64,000 bases of DNA, taken from assembly GCF_030695065.1 (NCBI RefSeq), contig NZ_JAUYTR010000025.1, positions 95,154 to 159,153 of the forward strand, read 5' to 3'. This DNA comes from Sediminibacterium sp. GTDB lineage: Bacteria; Bacteroidota; Bacteroidia; Chitinophagales; Chitinophagaceae. A model generated the notes under the pieces. That model saw only the letters and a program-made list of their open reading frames with translations, searched no databases and had not been told where the DNA came from. Shown here piece after piece: positions 62,381-64,000 of this stretch. Every line of letters starts with the position of its first letter. Position 1 is the first letter of the stretch. Position numbers and translations under genes: made by a program.

Positions 62381-63865
62381 ATGTTAGCTAATTTTAGACT
62401 GCGTTTATCGCATATTTTTTTCCTAATTATTTTGTTTGTTTCAGCAGCATGTACCAGAATTACTACCACTGAATTAGGTGGTGGATTAATTCCTGCAGTA
62501 GATGGGGTGAATACTTTTGACACCATCATGGAATTACAAACAGACACATTTGAAGAAAGCGATACCACCAGAGTATACAATTCTGATAATATGGTTATTG
62601 GTGCAATTACCAACGACCCTTTATTTGGAAGAACTTCTGCTGAATTGAATTTTGAACTTTCCCCTTCTTTTTATCCCTTTTTTGTGCCAGGATCTAAAGA
62701 TAGCTTAGTGGTAGACTCTGCCGTTTTGATCTTGAGTTATAAAGGGTTTTACGGAGACTCTAGCCAACCCCTTCAAGTAAATGTTCAAGAAATTAGCCCG
62801 GCAACTCCATTAAGTCCATTCATCAGTTATCCAGTAAATCATCCAACTGTATATCCAATTAATACCATTGGAAATTTAGGAAATACAAAGTCTATAGACA
62901 TCAGAATACTGGGTGATTCTGTAATAAATAGATATGAACTTAGCAACAATCAAATAAGAATACCTCTAAGGTCGGATGTTGCAAGAAGATTTTTAAGAGA
63001 TTATGATTCAACCAATGCTTATAGGAACGATAGCACGTTTAAATCTTTCTTTAAGGGATTTTCTGTAAAAGTACAGTCGTCTAATCCTGCAAATGCCTTA
63101 TTATACATAAATTTATTAGATACCAATACCAAGCTTGCTTTGTATTACAATACCAGCAGCACTGGCGCAACAGTTAGAGATACTTCTGTAACTTATTTTA
63201 AATTCAATTCTGCTGCAAGTGCTTACGCCAATTATATTGTAAGAAATACTGCAGGAGCTGAAATCAATAATCATATAACTACCACTTCTAAACCAGATTC
63301 ATTGGTATATGTGCAAAGTTTTCCGGGTACCTATGTTCGTATTAGAATTCCCAATTTGCAGGGTTTAAGTAATAGAATTATACATCGCGCAGAGTTGGTT
63401 GCAGAGCAGGTTCCTGATGATAATAACATAGTAACTCTAGATCGTTATTTTCAAGCTCCTCGTTTATTGTTATTAAGTGCTTTTGACTCGGCTAAAAATC
63501 AAAAAAGAAATATTCCAAACGATTATTTAGTAAGCACAGCAGGTCCTAACACGGTTGATTTTGGAGGATTTAGAACCTTTAAAACAATCAATGGATACGA
63601 TAGAGTAGCTGCGTATAATTTTATTATCAGCAGGTATATCCAAGGGATTGTTACCAGAAAAGATTCATCATTTACACTAAGACTTTCTGCACCATCAAAC
63701 GACTCTTTAAATTTTACACCTCCTTATCCCAACAACCTTGTTTCTCAAATGTATTACTTAAATGCAGCTATTGGTAATGAAGTTGCCAATGGTAGAGTTA
63801 GATTGGGAGGCGGAACGCATAGCAGATTTAGAATGCGTTTGAGGTTGGTGTACTCTAAACTTTAA
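62381..63865 (+). CDS. DUF4270 lipoprotein
   Basis: 494 residues with a lipoprotein signal (FFLIILFVSAAC then TRI). The block TELGGGLIPAVDGVNTFDT and NDPLFGRTSAELNFEL are typical of DUF4270, a Bacteroidota envelope family of unknown role. Beta-rich throughout. It starts nine bases after the starch-synthase-like gene and 30 bases before metK, so all three may be one operon. Confidence 0.87.
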   Translation: MLANFRLRLSHIFFLIILFVSAACTRITTTELGGGLIPAVDGVNTFDTIMELQTDTFEESDTTRVYNSDNMVIGAITNDPLFGRTSAELNFELSPSFYPFFVPGSKDSLVVDSAVLILSYKGFYGDSSQPLQVNVQEISPATPLSPFISYPVNHPTVYPINTIGNLGNTKSIDIRILGDSVINRYELSNNQIRIPLRSDVARRFLRDYDSTNAYRNDSTFKSFFKGFSVKVQSSNPANALLYINLLDTNTKLALYYNTSSTGATVRDTSVTYFKFNSAASAYANYIVRNTAGAEINNHITTTSKPDSLVYVQSFPGTYVRIRIPNLQGLSNRIIHRAELVAEQVPDDNNIVTLDRYFQAPRLLLLSAFDSAKNQKRNIPNDYLVSTAGPNTVDFGGFRTFKTINGYDRVAAYNFIISRYIQGIVTRKDSSFTLRLSAPSNDSLNFTPPYPNNLVSQMYYLNAAIGNEVANGRVRLGGGTHSRFRMRLRLVYSKL

Positions 63866-63895
63866 TCATCTACAACCATTTAAAAACTATATTCA

Positions 63896-64000
63896 ATGCC
63901 GTATTTATTTACTTCTGAGAGTGTTTCTGAAGGACATCCGGACAAGGTAGCGGATCAGATATCTGATGCGCTGATCGATAACTTTTTAGCGTTTGATCCA
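63896..64000 (+). CDS. metK: S-adenosylmethionine synthase (3'-partial)
   Basis: Only the first 35 codons are in the window. They read [20 protein letters not shown] followed by [15 protein letters not shown], the highly conserved start of MetK, including the ATP-binding GHPDK motif. It makes SAM from methionine and ATP. Confidence 0.96.
   Translation, partial: MPYLFTSESVSEGHPDKVADQISDALIDNFLAFDP

Overview
The window looks like chromosome from a low-GC member of the Bacteroidota, most likely the Chitinophagales/Chitinophagaceae. This rests on a PorP/SprF-PorQ type IX secretion set, gliding-motility-type C-terminal domains, DUF4270, DUF3871 and GIN-domain proteins, many Lys-rich lipoproteins, a mitochondrial-type citrate synthase, and promoters of the Bacteroidetes TTG-N19/21-TAnnTTTG type, often very close to the start codon. 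I cannot name a species.

Left chromosomal part (1-14509): the tail of a secreted PKD protein and its PorP/SprF partner, an Xaa-Pro aminopeptidase, pssA, purS, rsmI and an M1 peptidase on the plus strand, closed by a terminator. rsmG and a glycosyltransferase follow on the minus strand. Then come tgt, an LptF/LptG permease, citrate synthase, a flavin reductase and an alpha/beta hydrolase. This is mostly housekeeping.

Mobile region (14541-30971): about 16.4 kb is inserted in a tRNA-Ala(GGC) gene. A 43-bp direct repeat (5' half of the tRNA) marks both ends, and both copies keep a matching promoter, so the tRNA stays expressible after insertion. The backbone is a tyrosine integrase beside attL, an RteC-like protein, a RepA-type AAA_25 ATPase, an iteron-like gap that may be an origin, a small DNA-metabolism-like protein, a Sak4-like ATPase, a DUF3871 protein and a RadC-like protein. 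No phage structural, terminase, relaxase or conjugation genes were seen, so it resembles a satellite or mobilisable island. Its AT-rich cargo is a two-TM coiled-coil protein, an XRE regulator with a clear operator facing a TPR / zinc-ribbon pair, a small paralogous family with one truncated copy, a stand-alone HsdR-N-like nuclease domain protein, a SHOCT protein and an OLD-type ATPase-TOPRIM nuclease. The cargo looks like defence or conflict functions.

Right chromosomal part (31011-64000): two tandem PKD lipoproteins, an M28 peptidase, threonine dehydratase-like enzyme, GMC oxidoreductase, a methyltransferase, gamma-glutamyltransferase and an M14 peptidase. A TonB-dependent receptor lies behind a TPP riboswitch and is therefore probably for thiamin uptake. 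Next are a GIN-domain protein, initiator tRNA-Met, era-der, a tiny repeat lipoprotein, lon, porQ, an ALDH7-type dehydrogenase, a LytS/LytT-type two-component pair, ppx-ppk, an RfaE2-type nucleotidyltransferase with a flippase-like membrane protein, a starch-synthase-like protein, a DUF4270 lipoprotein and the start of metK at the window edge.
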